A DNA stretch of 14,565 nt from G020353235 sp035528295 (GTDB lineage: Bacteria > Chloroflexota > Dehalococcoidia > Dehalococcoidales > JAUYDJ01). This document shows positions 1 through 4,420 of the stretch, piece by piece. Where the stretch lies: the NCBI GenBank assembly GCA_035528295.1, contig DATKYY010000016.1:1-14565 (forward strand), read 5' to 3'. The notes under the pieces are model-generated. The model was given only the letters and a program-made list of their open reading frames with translations. It ran no database searches and was not told where the DNA came from. Position numbers and translations under genes: made by a program. Position 1 is the first letter of the stretch; every line of letters starts with the position of its first letter.

Positions 1-2
1 CC

Positions 3-326
3 GTAGAATCGGGACCTGCCCGCTTCGGAGCAATAACCCTCGCCCCGATAGCGGTTCTGCCCGCCCACCAGCGCCAGGGAATCGGCTCGCAGCTGGTCCG
101 AGCTGGACTCGAAGAATGCCGCCAACTTGGCCACGAAATAGTGGTGGTAGTGGGCCATCCCGATTACTACCCGCGCTTCGGTTTTGCGCCGGGTAAGCCC
201 AGGGGTATTGGCTGTGAGTTTGAAGCCCCCGATGAGGCCTGGATGGTGCTGGAACTGCGGGAAGGCGCCCTGGCGGGAAGAGACGGCACCGTGAAATTTC
301 AACCCGAGTTTCATGATGCCGTTTAG
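3..326 (+). CDS. GNAT-family N-acetyltransferase, C-terminal part (start lies left of the window)
   Basis: The frame is open from the first bases of the window and encodes 107 residues before TAG at 324-326, so the N-terminus is missing. The visible part carries the acetyl-CoA pyrophosphate-binding segment of GNAT enzymes: a beta strand (LAPIAVLPAHQ) followed by RQGIGSQLV, the Q/R-x-x-G-x-G/A loop and start of helix 3. After it comes a hydrophobic strand (EIVVVVGHPDYY) and PRFGFAP, typical of the YhbS-like subgroup. Such proteins transfer an acetyl group from acetyl-CoA to an amine or small molecule in the cytosol; the substrate cannot be told from this fragment. An internal ATG at 141 would miss the cofactor site and is not the real start. 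Family assignment is secure, function open. Confidence 0.85.
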   Translation, partial: VESGPARFGAITLAPIAVLPAHQRQGIGSQLVRAGLEECRQLGHEIVVVVGHPDYYPRFGFAPGKPRGIGCEFEAPDEAWMVLELREGALAGRDGTVKFQPEFHDAV

Positions 327-350
327 CTTCAAAAAGATTTAATTCTGGTA

Positions 351-379
351 TTGACAATCACCCCGAACCGGACTAGACT
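351..379 (+). promoter_or_regulatory. Strong sigma-70-type promoter upstream of leader hairpin and 506 gene
   Basis: TTGACA at 351-356, a 17-base spacer and TAGACT at 374-379. The consensus -35, ideal spacing and flanking bases (GGTA before, CAAA after) match the promoters at 2518 and 2998. Transcription is expected to start near 386. Confidence 0.75.
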
Positions 380-406
380 CAAAACAGCAAGGCTGGGGCA
401 GGGAAG

Positions 407-445
407 ATGGGCATAAACAAAGGGCACTGGAAACCGCTGACATAG
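407..445 (+). CDS. Putative 12-residue leader peptide
   Basis: ATG at 407-409 follows a purine-rich ribosome-binding site (GGGGCAGGGAAG, 395-406) and reads MGINKGHWKPLT to TAG at 443-445. The ORF begins about 20 bases after the predicted transcription start and runs into the 5' arm of the terminator-like hairpin. Its stop codon lies exactly in the hairpin's apical loop. A similarly placed 9-residue ORF exists at 3512. Translation is inferred from the architecture only; the peptide has no recognisable relatives and might be incidental. Confidence 0.4.
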   Translation: MGINKGHWKPLT

Positions 446-469
446 TGGCAGTAGCTGGTGTCCTTTTTT
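419..469 (+). terminator. Terminator-like hairpin (attenuator or small-RNA 3' end), copy 1
   Basis: AAAGGGCACTGG at 419-430 pairs with CTGGTGTCCTTT at 455-466 over 12 positions with three G-U pairs. An inner helix (433-438 with 447-452, one mismatch) encloses the loop GACATAGT (439-446). A run of six T (464-469) follows at once, giving an intrinsic terminator about 37 bases before the 506 start codon. It could act as an attenuator of that gene or end an RNA of roughly 84 bases starting near 386. Copy 2 is at 3518-3565. Confidence 0.65.
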
Positions 470-505
470 AGTTTGACTAAAAACCGAGGCTAAGGGCGAG
501 GGAAG

Positions 506-859
506 ATGACTGAAGTCGCCGAACTGCTCAGTCCAGAAAGGAAACAGGCGGCCGTACAGCGGGCGAAATACCGCTCCAAAGCGGCCAGGTGGGACATAGA
601 TGTGGCCGTTTTCCTTTTCCTCGTTTTGATTGCCATTATAATTCTGCTGTTTCAGGGAGCTAAAACCGAGATTATGGCACCAGCCGGGGCGGTGGGTCTA
701 GCCCTGGCCTGGCTCATGGGATGGAAAAAGGGACAACAGCTATACAAAATATTCTTCCGAGAGGAACTTGAAAAAGAGTTGAAGGACGCCATCGGCTGGG
801 ATAAAGAGGAAGCTATCGAGGAACAAATCCAGCAGGCGTTGCGAGACAGGTACCACTAA
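506..859 (+). CDS. Small membrane protein with two TM helices and charged C-terminal tail, unknown function
   Basis: A 117-residue protein starting at ATG 506 behind GAGGGAAG. After a basic cytoplasmic-type N-terminus (about 1-30, rich in K, R and A) come two hydrophobic helices at about 31-50 (long I/L/V/F run) and 56-73 (ending in W), joined by a short loop. A highly charged, helix-prone tail of about 44 residues follows, rich in E, K and Q and possibly coiled-coil. The hairpin topology with both ends inside follows from the positive charges. I do not recognise the family. Expression is probably driven by the consensus promoter at 351 and gated by the hairpin at 419-469. The downstream nitroreductase gene is convergent, so this is a single-gene unit. 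Codon use and RBS look genuine; function is open. Confidence 0.75.
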   Translation: MTEVAELLSPERKQAAVQRAKYRSKAARWDIDVAVFLFLVLIAIIILLFQGAKTEIMAPAGAVGLALAWLMGWKKGQQLYKIFFREELEKELKDAIGWDKEEAIEEQIQQALRDRYH

Positions 860-883
860 TAACTAGGCTTCTCATAACCGGGC

Positions 884-1393
884 TTACCAGCGCTCGTACC
901 GTACCAGCTTATCCAGAGATCTCCGGCTTTTACGCCCCGGCTGGTCAGCCGGATAGCCCAGCGTAGTAAACGCAATTGGCTCCACCCCGTCAGGCAAGGC
1001 CAGGATTTGCCGAGCCGCCGCCGGGTTAAAGCCAGCAATCCAGCAGGTGCCTAATCCCAGCGCGGTAGCCGCCAGTATGAGGTGGTCCATAGCAATGGTT
1101 ACATCTACATCACAATAATTCTTGCCATCTTCACGAAACCAGCCCTGAGATGGAATTCCGCAGATACAAATCACAACCGGTGCCTGCACGAACCAGGGGT
1201 CGCCATAGATACGCTTCAGTTCAGCTTCTCTACCGGCGGTATGTATTACTATCAATTGAAAAGGTTGTGTATTCACCGCAGTAGGTGCCAGACGCGCCGC
1301 TTCCAACACTTTTTGCAGCTTATCTTCCTCTACTGGCTCTGGTTTATAAGCCCTGACACTGTACCGTTTTTTGACAAGTTCCAGGAATTCCAT
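884..1393 (-). CDS. Nitroreductase-family FMN-dependent oxidoreductase
   Basis: A 169-residue protein with ATG at 1393-1391 preceded by AAGGAGG six bases upstream. The N-terminal motif KKRYSVRAY (8-16), with R10, S12 and R14, is the FMN-phosphate-binding signature. LEAARLAPTAVNTQPF (30-45) is the typical second segment, and a late LGYP motif (about 145-148) is also family-like. Members are usually flavin homodimers that reduce nitro compounds, quinones, enones or related substrates with NAD(P)H. Length is at the short end of the family (typically 170-220). The context gives no substrate: the upstream DUF212 gene is divergent and the 506 gene convergent. A palindrome at 1431-1452 overlaps its likely -10 and may bind a repressor. 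Confidence 0.88.
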   Translation of the reverse strand: MEFLELVKKRYSVRAYKPEPVEEDKLQKVLEAARLAPTAVNTQPFQLIVIHTAGREAELKRIYGDPWFVQAPVVICICGIPSQGWFREDGKNYCDVDVTIAMDHLILAATALGLGTCWIAGFNPAAARQILALPDGVEPIAFTTLGYPADQPGRKSRRSLDKLVRYERW

Positions 1394-1430
1394 ATGCGCC
1401 TCCTTAGCCTGATTAAACTTATATATCTAT

Positions 1431-1452
1431 CTTCATTATAATGTATATGAAG
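1431..1452. promoter_or_regulatory. Inverted repeat over the shared -10 region of divergent genes
   Basis: CTTCAT at 1431-1436 and ATGAAG at 1447-1452 are perfect inverted 6-mers around a 10-base centre. They overlap ATTATAAT (1435-1442), which reads as a TATAAT-type -10 on both strands, one toward the nitroreductase gene and one toward 1513. No good -35 is visible for either direction. The layout fits an operator for a dimeric repressor, but no regulator gene is adjacent. Confidence 0.4.
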
Positions 1453-1512
1453 TTTGAAGAAAGCCCTCTTATTGTCCACTTAGTGGTAGAATAGGAGTTG
1501 TCTTAAATCAAC

Positions 1513-1953
1513 ATGAGTACGGTGTTACTAGCCTCAATCTGTGCCTGGGCATTAGCACAGCTACTGAAAGTATTCTTTGCCCTGATCGGCAAGAGGCAAA
1601 TAGATTTACATTTACTTGTCTCTACGGGAGGCATGCCCAGTGCGCATTCGGCAATGGTCTGTGCCCTGGCTACTTCCGTGGCTATAGTCGAGGGTCTGGA
1701 TTCAGTGGCTTTCGGGATTGCCGCCATTCTGGCTATGGTAGTTATGTACGACGCCGCTGGGGTGCGGAGCTGGGTAGGCAAACAGTCCGTTGTTTTAAAC
1801 CGTATCGTCAAGGAAATTAGATCCAGGCGACCTTTATTTGAGTTGGAACGTGACCTGCGTGAGTTCATAGGGCATACCCCTTTTGAGGTTATTGTTGGCG
1901 CTTTACTGGGAATTACCATTGCCTGGTTATGGTTTACCATAATTGCCCTGTGA
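1513..1953 (+). CDS. Divergent PAP2-family (DUF212/YuiD-like) membrane protein
   Basis: A 146-residue protein. The only usable start is ATG 1513, because an in-frame TAA sits at 1504. The nearest GGAG (1494-1497) is 15 bases away, so translation initiation may be weak. Two conserved blocks identify the family: STGGMPSAHSA (37-47), equivalent to the PAP2 phosphatase SGH segment, and GHTPFEVIVGALLGI (120-134). Between them lies a hydrophobic region with MYDAAGVR (78-85) and a basic stretch KEIRSRRP. Several membrane helices are expected. Family members are annotated as acid phosphatase or vanadium haloperoxidase related, but a reaction has not been firmly assigned to my knowledge. It is transcribed alone and ends in a strong terminator at 1976-2002. 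Confidence 0.88.
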   Translation: MSTVLLASICAWALAQLLKVFFALIGKRQIDLHLLVSTGGMPSAHSAMVCALATSVAIVEGLDSVAFGIAAILAMVVMYDAAGVRSWVGKQSVVLNRIVKEIRSRRPLFELERDLREFIGHTPFEVIVGALLGITIAWLWFTIIAL

Positions 1954-1975
1954 ACACTGTTCCCCATCAAAAATA

Positions 1976-2002
1976 TAAAGGCCGGGTATATCCCGGCCTT
2001 TA
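1976..2002. terminator. Perfect bidirectional intrinsic terminator
   Basis: TAAAGGCCGGG (1976-1986) and CCCGGCCTTTA (1992-2002) form an 11-bp perfect stem with loop TATAT. A- and T-rich edges on both sides let it stop transcription of the DUF212 gene on the plus strand and of the convergent zinc-ribbon gene on the minus strand. Confidence 0.9.
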
Positions 2003-2024
2003 TCTCTTGCAGATTAAAACGAGC

Positions 2025-2330
2025 TTATCTGCTTGATCTTACTTTGCGGAAGCAATCACTGCAATACACCGGTCGGTCTTCACGTGGCTGGAATGGGACT
2101 TCCGTCTCTTTACCACACTCAGCACATACCGCAGGGAACATTTGGCGAGACGACATGTAAGCGGGGCCGCTATTTCCGTAACGTGATTGCTTTCTTGACT
2201 GGCGACACTCGGGGCAACGTTTGGGTTCGTTAGTATAGCCCTTTGACTGGAAGAATTCCTGCTCCTCAGCAGTAAAGGTAAAGTCGTTACCGCAATCAGA
2301 ACATTTAAGTGTCTTGTCCTCGAAGCTCAT
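2025..2330 (-). CDS. Small zinc-ribbon protein with two CxxC pairs
   Basis: I start the gene at ATG 2330-2328 (MSFEDK), because AGGAGG lies eight bases upstream. An ATG 17 codons further out has no such site, and its extra residues are not family-like. The 101-residue product has two zinc modules. The first, C10/C13 with C39/C42 (DKTLKCSDCGNDF ... EPKRCPEC), is the probable zinc-ribbon found in many small bacterial proteins. The second, C69/C72 with C90/C93 (CAECGKETEVPF ... PVYCSDCF), is a CxxC domain with the conserved VPFxPRxDRPVYC core. A basic, Q/S-rich linker joins them. A role in nucleic-acid binding is plausible but unproven. The gene is divergent from the first cold-shock gene and shares the intergenic region 2331-2600 with it. 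Confidence 0.88.
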   Translation of the reverse strand: MSFEDKTLKCSDCGNDFTFTAEEQEFFQSKGYTNEPKRCPECRQSRKQSRYGNSGPAYMSSRQMFPAVCAECGKETEVPFQPREDRPVYCSDCFRKVRSSR

Positions 2331-2440
2331 GGGATGACCTCCTCTCTTTTTTACTTGGTTTGAGTTTTGGTCATCCAACACATGAGGGAATCTGTAATTT
2401 TCAACTCAGTTTGTGACAACCGTACTTGTAACCTTTCATA

Positions 2441-2446
2441 ATCATA
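2441..2446 (-). promoter_or_regulatory. Possible extended -10 promoter for the zinc-ribbon gene
   Basis: On the minus strand TGGTATGAT contains a TATGAT hexamer (2446-2441) with the extended TGn motif just before it, about 110 bases upstream of the start codon. No convincing -35 is present at the expected distance. Confidence 0.35.
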
Positions 2447-2458
2447 CCATAAATGACT

Positions 2459-2475
2459 TTGATTTTACAAATCAA
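2459..2475. repeat. 17-bp palindrome between divergent zinc-ribbon and cold-shock genes
   Basis: TTGATTT (2459-2465) and AAATCAA (2469-2475) are perfect inverted arms around TAC. It sits between the zinc-ribbon gene's possible -10 and the -35 of the first cold-shock promoter. It may be an operator; nothing else supports this. Confidence 0.4.
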
Positions 2476-2517
2476 GCTGTCAAGAGGGAATCTTTAGCTG
2501 GGGTGTAATTTCAGGTA

Positions 2518-2546
2518 TTGACATCCACGCCTAACAGGAATACACT
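2518..2546 (+). promoter_or_regulatory. Consensus promoter of the first cold-shock gene
   Basis: TTGACA at 2518-2523, a 17-base spacer and TACACT at 2541-2546, flanked by GGTA upstream and CAAA downstream as at 351 and 2998. Expected transcription start is near 2553. The -10 overlaps the left arm of the inverted repeat 2545-2588. Confidence 0.8.
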
Positions 2547-2588
2547 CAAACCAACTGTGAATTAACCTGAAAATTTTGTTGGTTTGAG
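2545..2588. repeat. Perfect 11-bp inverted repeat spanning the start region of the first cold-shock gene
   Basis: CTCAAACCAAC (2545-2555) is exactly complementary to GTTGGTTTGAG (2578-2588), around a 22-base AT-rich centre. The left arm overlaps the -10 hexamer and the expected start site; the right arm abuts the ribosome-binding site AGGAGG (2588-2593). If transcription starts near 2553, most of the left arm is not in the RNA, so a DNA operator is as likely as an RNA hairpin. A copy with one arm mismatch is at 3457-3500. Confidence 0.7.
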
Positions 2589-2600
2589 AGGAGGTGTCCT

Positions 2601-2819
2601 ATGCCAAAGGGCACAATCAGGCGACTCATGGATCGTGGTTTTGGGTTTATCAAGACAACAGAGGAGGAAACAGACCTCTTCTTCCATCGCAACGATCTTG
2701 AAGGAGTGGAATTTAATAGTCTTAGCGAAGGGCAGGAAGTGGAGTTTGAGAAGGGCCAGGGACGAGATGGTCGTCCACAGGCAGTCAAAGTGAGGATTGC
2801 TAAGCCTGAAGGCGAATAG
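2601..2819 (+). CDS. Cold-shock-domain protein (CspA family), first of two tandem copies
   Basis: A 72-residue protein, the usual size for CspA-like single-domain proteins. ATG 2601 lies seven bases after a strong AGGAGG (2588-2593). RNP1-type motif DRGFGFI is at residues 11-17 and RNP2-type motif DLFFHRN at 25-31. The C-terminal strand GRPQAVKVRIAK closes the OB-fold. Such proteins bind single-stranded RNA and DNA through these aromatic residues and unwind mRNA structure or modulate transcription and translation in the cytosol. The gene has its own consensus promoter and an unusual inverted repeat in its control region. From about 2670 to 2805 its DNA is almost identical to the second copy at 3048, while the first 70 bases are clearly more diverged. 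Confidence 0.95.
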   Translation: MPKGTIRRLMDRGFGFIKTTEEETDLFFHRNDLEGVEFNSLSEGQEVEFEKGQGRDGRPQAVKVRIAKPEGE

Positions 2820-2893
2820 CATCAAATCAAACACCCCCTCCCTCCCCAAACTCACAACTGCCTTCCGAACAGACTGGGGTTCATCTTCATATT

Positions 2894-2984
2894 AAGACAG
2901 CGGTGTCTTGTATAACTTCAAGCTATCCGCAAACCTAACTAGACCTCGTATATCGCCTCACCGTTTTACAAACAATCAAACGGT
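2894..2984 (+). other. Two small hairpins in the spacer between the cold-shock genes
   Basis: AAGACA (2894-2899) pairs with TGTCTT (2904-2909) around GCGG. ACCGTTT (2960-2966) pairs with AAACGGT (2978-2984). Neither is followed by a clear T-run, so they are weak terminators at best. The second contains AACAATCAAACG, which recurs at about 4522-4533. The rest of the 2820-2997 spacer shows nothing I recognise. Confidence 0.35.
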
Positions 2985-2997
2985 TGCACCTCTAGTA

Positions 2998-3026
2998 TTG
3001 ACATCACCTTCTATAAGGACTACACT
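2998..3026 (+). promoter_or_regulatory. Consensus promoter of the second cold-shock gene
   Basis: TTGACA at 2998-3003, a 17-base spacer and TACACT at 3021-3026. It resembles the promoters at 351 and 2518, but the long inverted repeat found downstream of the latter is absent. AAAGGAG (3035-3041) follows at once as the ribosome-binding site, giving a very short leader. Confidence 0.8.
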
Positions 3027-3047
3027 CAAGTTCAAAAGGAGTATCAT

Positions 3048-3413
3048 ATGGCTAAGGGAACAATCAGACGACTCACAGACCGAGGGTTTGGCTTCATCCA
3101 GACAGCGGAGGGCACAGACCTCTTCTTCCATCGCAACGATCTTGAAGGAGTGGAATTTAATAGTCTTAGCGAAGGGCAGGAAGTGGAATTTGAGAAGGGC
3201 CAGGGGCGAGATGGTCGTCCACAGGCAATCAAAGTGAGGCTTGCTAAGGCTGAGGTAAAAGAAGAGCCGCTCTCTGCTGAGGAAACTACAGAAGCGCCCG
3301 AGGCAATTGAAGAAGGCTCAGTTGAAAGCGAAGTAAAAGAAGAACCGTTCTCGGCTGAAGAAACTACAGAAGCGCCCGAAGCAGCTGAGGAAGGCAAAAC
3401 TGAGACTACTTAA
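3048..3413 (+). CDS. Cold-shock-domain protein with repeated acidic C-terminal tail
   Basis: A 121-residue protein, ATG 3048 behind AAAGGAG. Residues 1-67 form a cold-shock domain very close to that of the 2601 gene: RNP1-type DRGFGFI at 11-17 and RNP2-type DLFFHRN at 24-30. The remaining 54 residues are not found in ordinary CspA proteins. They are two tandem 22-residue units (69-90 and 95-116), rich in E, A, T and P, differing only at two positions, plus a short linker and a KTETT end. At the DNA level the units lie at 3252-3317 and 3330-3395, so the tail grew by duplication. The tail is strongly acidic and probably disordered; it could shield the nucleic-acid face, tune RNA affinity or bind a basic partner (inference). 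The gene has its own promoter. Confidence 0.93.
   Translation: MAKGTIRRLTDRGFGFIQTAEGTDLFFHRNDLEGVEFNSLSEGQEVEFEKGQGRDGRPQAIKVRLAKAEVKEEPLSAEETTEAPEAIEEGSVESEVKEEPFSAEETTEAPEAAEEGKTETT
3252..3395 (+). repeat. Tandem 78-base-period repeat encoding the acidic tail
   Basis: Two 66-base units (3252-3317 and 3330-3395) separated by 12 bases encode 22-residue acidic segments that differ at only two residues (L/F and I/A). Several synonymous differences exist between the units, so the duplication is not brand new. Confidence 0.85.
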
Positions 3414-3444
3414 CAACTGTGACTCCCAACCCACCCAACAACCT

Positions 3445-3500
3445 AACAGGACTAAACTCTAACCACCTGTGAATTAACCTGAAAATTATGCTGGTTTGAG
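3445..3500 (+). repeat. Degenerate copy of the first cold-shock gene's control region
   Basis: CCTAACAGGA, a TAAACT-like -10 (3453-3458), then CTGTGAATTAACCTGAAAATT and TGGTTTGAG match 2530-2588 closely. The inverted repeat persists as CTCTAACCA (3457-3465) and TGGTTTGAG (3492-3500) with one mismatch. The -35 is lost: the expected position reads CCACCC instead of TTGACA. Instead of a cold-shock gene it leads into the tiny ORF and hairpin at 3512-3565. Confidence 0.75.
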
Positions 3501-3511
3501 GGGTTGAGGCG

Positions 3512-3541
3512 ATGAATAAGGGCATCAGAACCGTTGACTAA
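3512..3541 (+). CDS. Putative 9-residue leader peptide, or decayed cold-shock gene start
   Basis: ATG 3512-3514 follows GAGGGGTTGAGGCG and reads MNKGIRTVD to TAA 3539-3541. As at 407, the stop codon falls in the apical loop of the following hairpin. The beginning also resembles the cold-shock starts (M-x-KG-TIRR), so it may descend from a third cold-shock gene. Coding status is uncertain. Confidence 0.35.
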   Translation: MNKGIRTVD

Positions 3542-3565
3542 ATGGCGGTGGCTGGTGCCCTTTTT
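3518..3565 (+). terminator. Terminator-like hairpin, copy 2
   Basis: AAGGGCATCAG (3518-3528) pairs with CTGGTGCCCTT (3552-3562) over 11 positions with a single G-U pair. An inner helix ACCGTT/GGCGGT (3530-3535 with 3544-3549) carries the loop GACTAAAT (3536-3543). Five T (3561-3565) follow. Layout and loop match copy 1 at 419-469. No plus-strand gene follows it; the next features are the half tRNA and the minus-strand methyltransferase. Confidence 0.7.
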
Positions 3566-3584
3566 AGTTTAGCGTTGTATTAAC

Positions 3585-3666
3585 AATCGAAAGGTATTGA
3601 GAGGTTTGGTTAGCTGGGGTGGTGGAGCTGAGGGGACTCGAACCCCTGACTTTTTGACTGCCAGTC
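3585..3666 (-). repeat. Direct-repeat end of insert: half tRNA-Ala(GGC) plus downstream 31 bp (att-like)
   Basis: Read on the minus strand, 3666-3620 is the 3' half of a tRNA-Ala: anticodon loop CTGGCAG, an intact T-arm (AGGGG, TTCGAGT, CCCCT), acceptor CAGCTCC, discriminator A and CCA (3622-3620). The 5' half is absent and the anticodon stem is broken, so it is not a functional tRNA. Bases 3585-3615 match 4573-4603 with one difference, and 3652-3666 match 4639-4653 exactly. The T-stem sequence differs from the complete tRNA but keeps full pairing, suggesting the two halves came from different tRNA-Ala alleles. Confidence 0.75.
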
Positions 3667-3685
3667 TCGCTCAAGCCGATTTGTT

Positions 3686-4420
3686 TCATTTTTGACCCCA
3701 GACTATTACAAACCAGCCAAACAAACTGAACGGCTTCTTTAGCCGTAGCCTATCTTCATATCTTGAGATGAGCTTTGAAATCCATAACGGAAAACGATTC
3801 CAAGTATAAGATGCAGATACGCATGTTATCTCTCTCAAATCGGCACTTTTAAAGACGTTGTTCAAATAAAACGGGGATAATGCCCTTTCGTGAGGGACTA
3901 AACCGGTAATTCCCGGTTTTATGATGTTAAAAATATTCATTAAGATTCCCGAGAGATTAAATAGGTTTGGTTCTAAGGCAATTACGTAACCTTTTTGCCG
4001 CGTGACACGAGCGAACTCTTTTAAGTAATCCCCTAGATCTCCCTGACCAACAAGATGATGTAAAACAGCAGAACACAGGACATAATCAAACGAGCCATTT
4101 CGGAATGGCAGTATTCTGGCATCCGCTAATACTCCGTTGACGCCTTTCACCCGGCATCCCTTAAGCGCGGTCTGGGAAACATCGATGGCAGTAATATTGC
4201 TAGACGCTCTACTAACGAATGTCAGTTCTTCCCCAGAACCGCAGCCAATTTCAAGAATGGACGAGGTATCACGGCAACCCAGGCCTGCTAAAGTGCTATA
4301 CAATTTGGAACGAACACAACTATGAGCGAAATGATGGCGTTCTGGTAAGGGCCTCCTTTTGCTTGCCTTTCGTCCTCGTCTGTACCACTTTCGTTCTTCC
4401 TCTATTGCATCGTAATTCAT
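3686..4420 (-). CDS. Class I SAM-dependent methyltransferase (Methyltransf_11-like)
   Basis: A 244-residue protein. The order of motifs is classical: LEIGCGSGEE at 56-65 (SAM glycine loop), ITAIDVS at 76-82 with acidic D80 for the ribose, ADARILPF at 99-106 (adenine contact), FDYVLCSAVLHHL at 111-123 and ALEPN at 148-152. The N-terminus (1-35) is very basic. Many enzymes of this type modify sugars, lipids, quinones or small molecules; the sequence does not give the substrate. ATG 4420-4418 has no clear Shine-Dalgarno. The gene lies alone between a half tRNA-Ala and a complete one, is AT-richer than the clp-pyrG-rho region, and its stop is about 20 bases from the repeat core. It therefore looks like the sole cargo of an integrated segment. 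Confidence 0.88.
   Translation of the reverse strand: MNYDAIEEERKWYRRGRKASKRRPLPERHHFAHSCVRSKLYSTLAGLGCRDTSSILEIGCGSGEELTFVSRASSNITAIDVSQTALKGCRVKGVNGVLADARILPFRNGSFDYVLCSAVLHHLVGQGDLGDYLKEFARVTRQKGYVIALEPNLFNLSGILMNIFNIIKPGITGLVPHERALSPFYLNNVFKSADLREITCVSASYTWNRFPLWISKLISRYEDRLRLKKPFSLFGWFVIVWGQK

Noticed and set aside
2331..2381. Longer N-terminus for the zinc-ribbon protein from an ATG at 2381
   Set aside because: AGGAGG sits eight bases before the inner ATG at 2330, and the first 17 residues include bases of that ribosome-binding site.
3021..3030. ACTCAAG as a HAIR half-site at the second cold-shock promoter
   Set aside because: No CTTGAGT partner lies seven bases upstream, and the sequence is part of a shared promoter flank.
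2494..3621. 12-base match TTAGCTGGGGTG at 2494 and 3610
   Set aside because: The flanks do not match, and the second occurrence is part of the tRNA-linked repeat; chance is sufficient.
3620..3700. A second functional tRNA-Ala
   Set aside because: Only the 3' half is present. Left of the anticodon the sequence is unrelated to a D-arm or acceptor 5' strand, and the anticodon stem is mostly unpaired.
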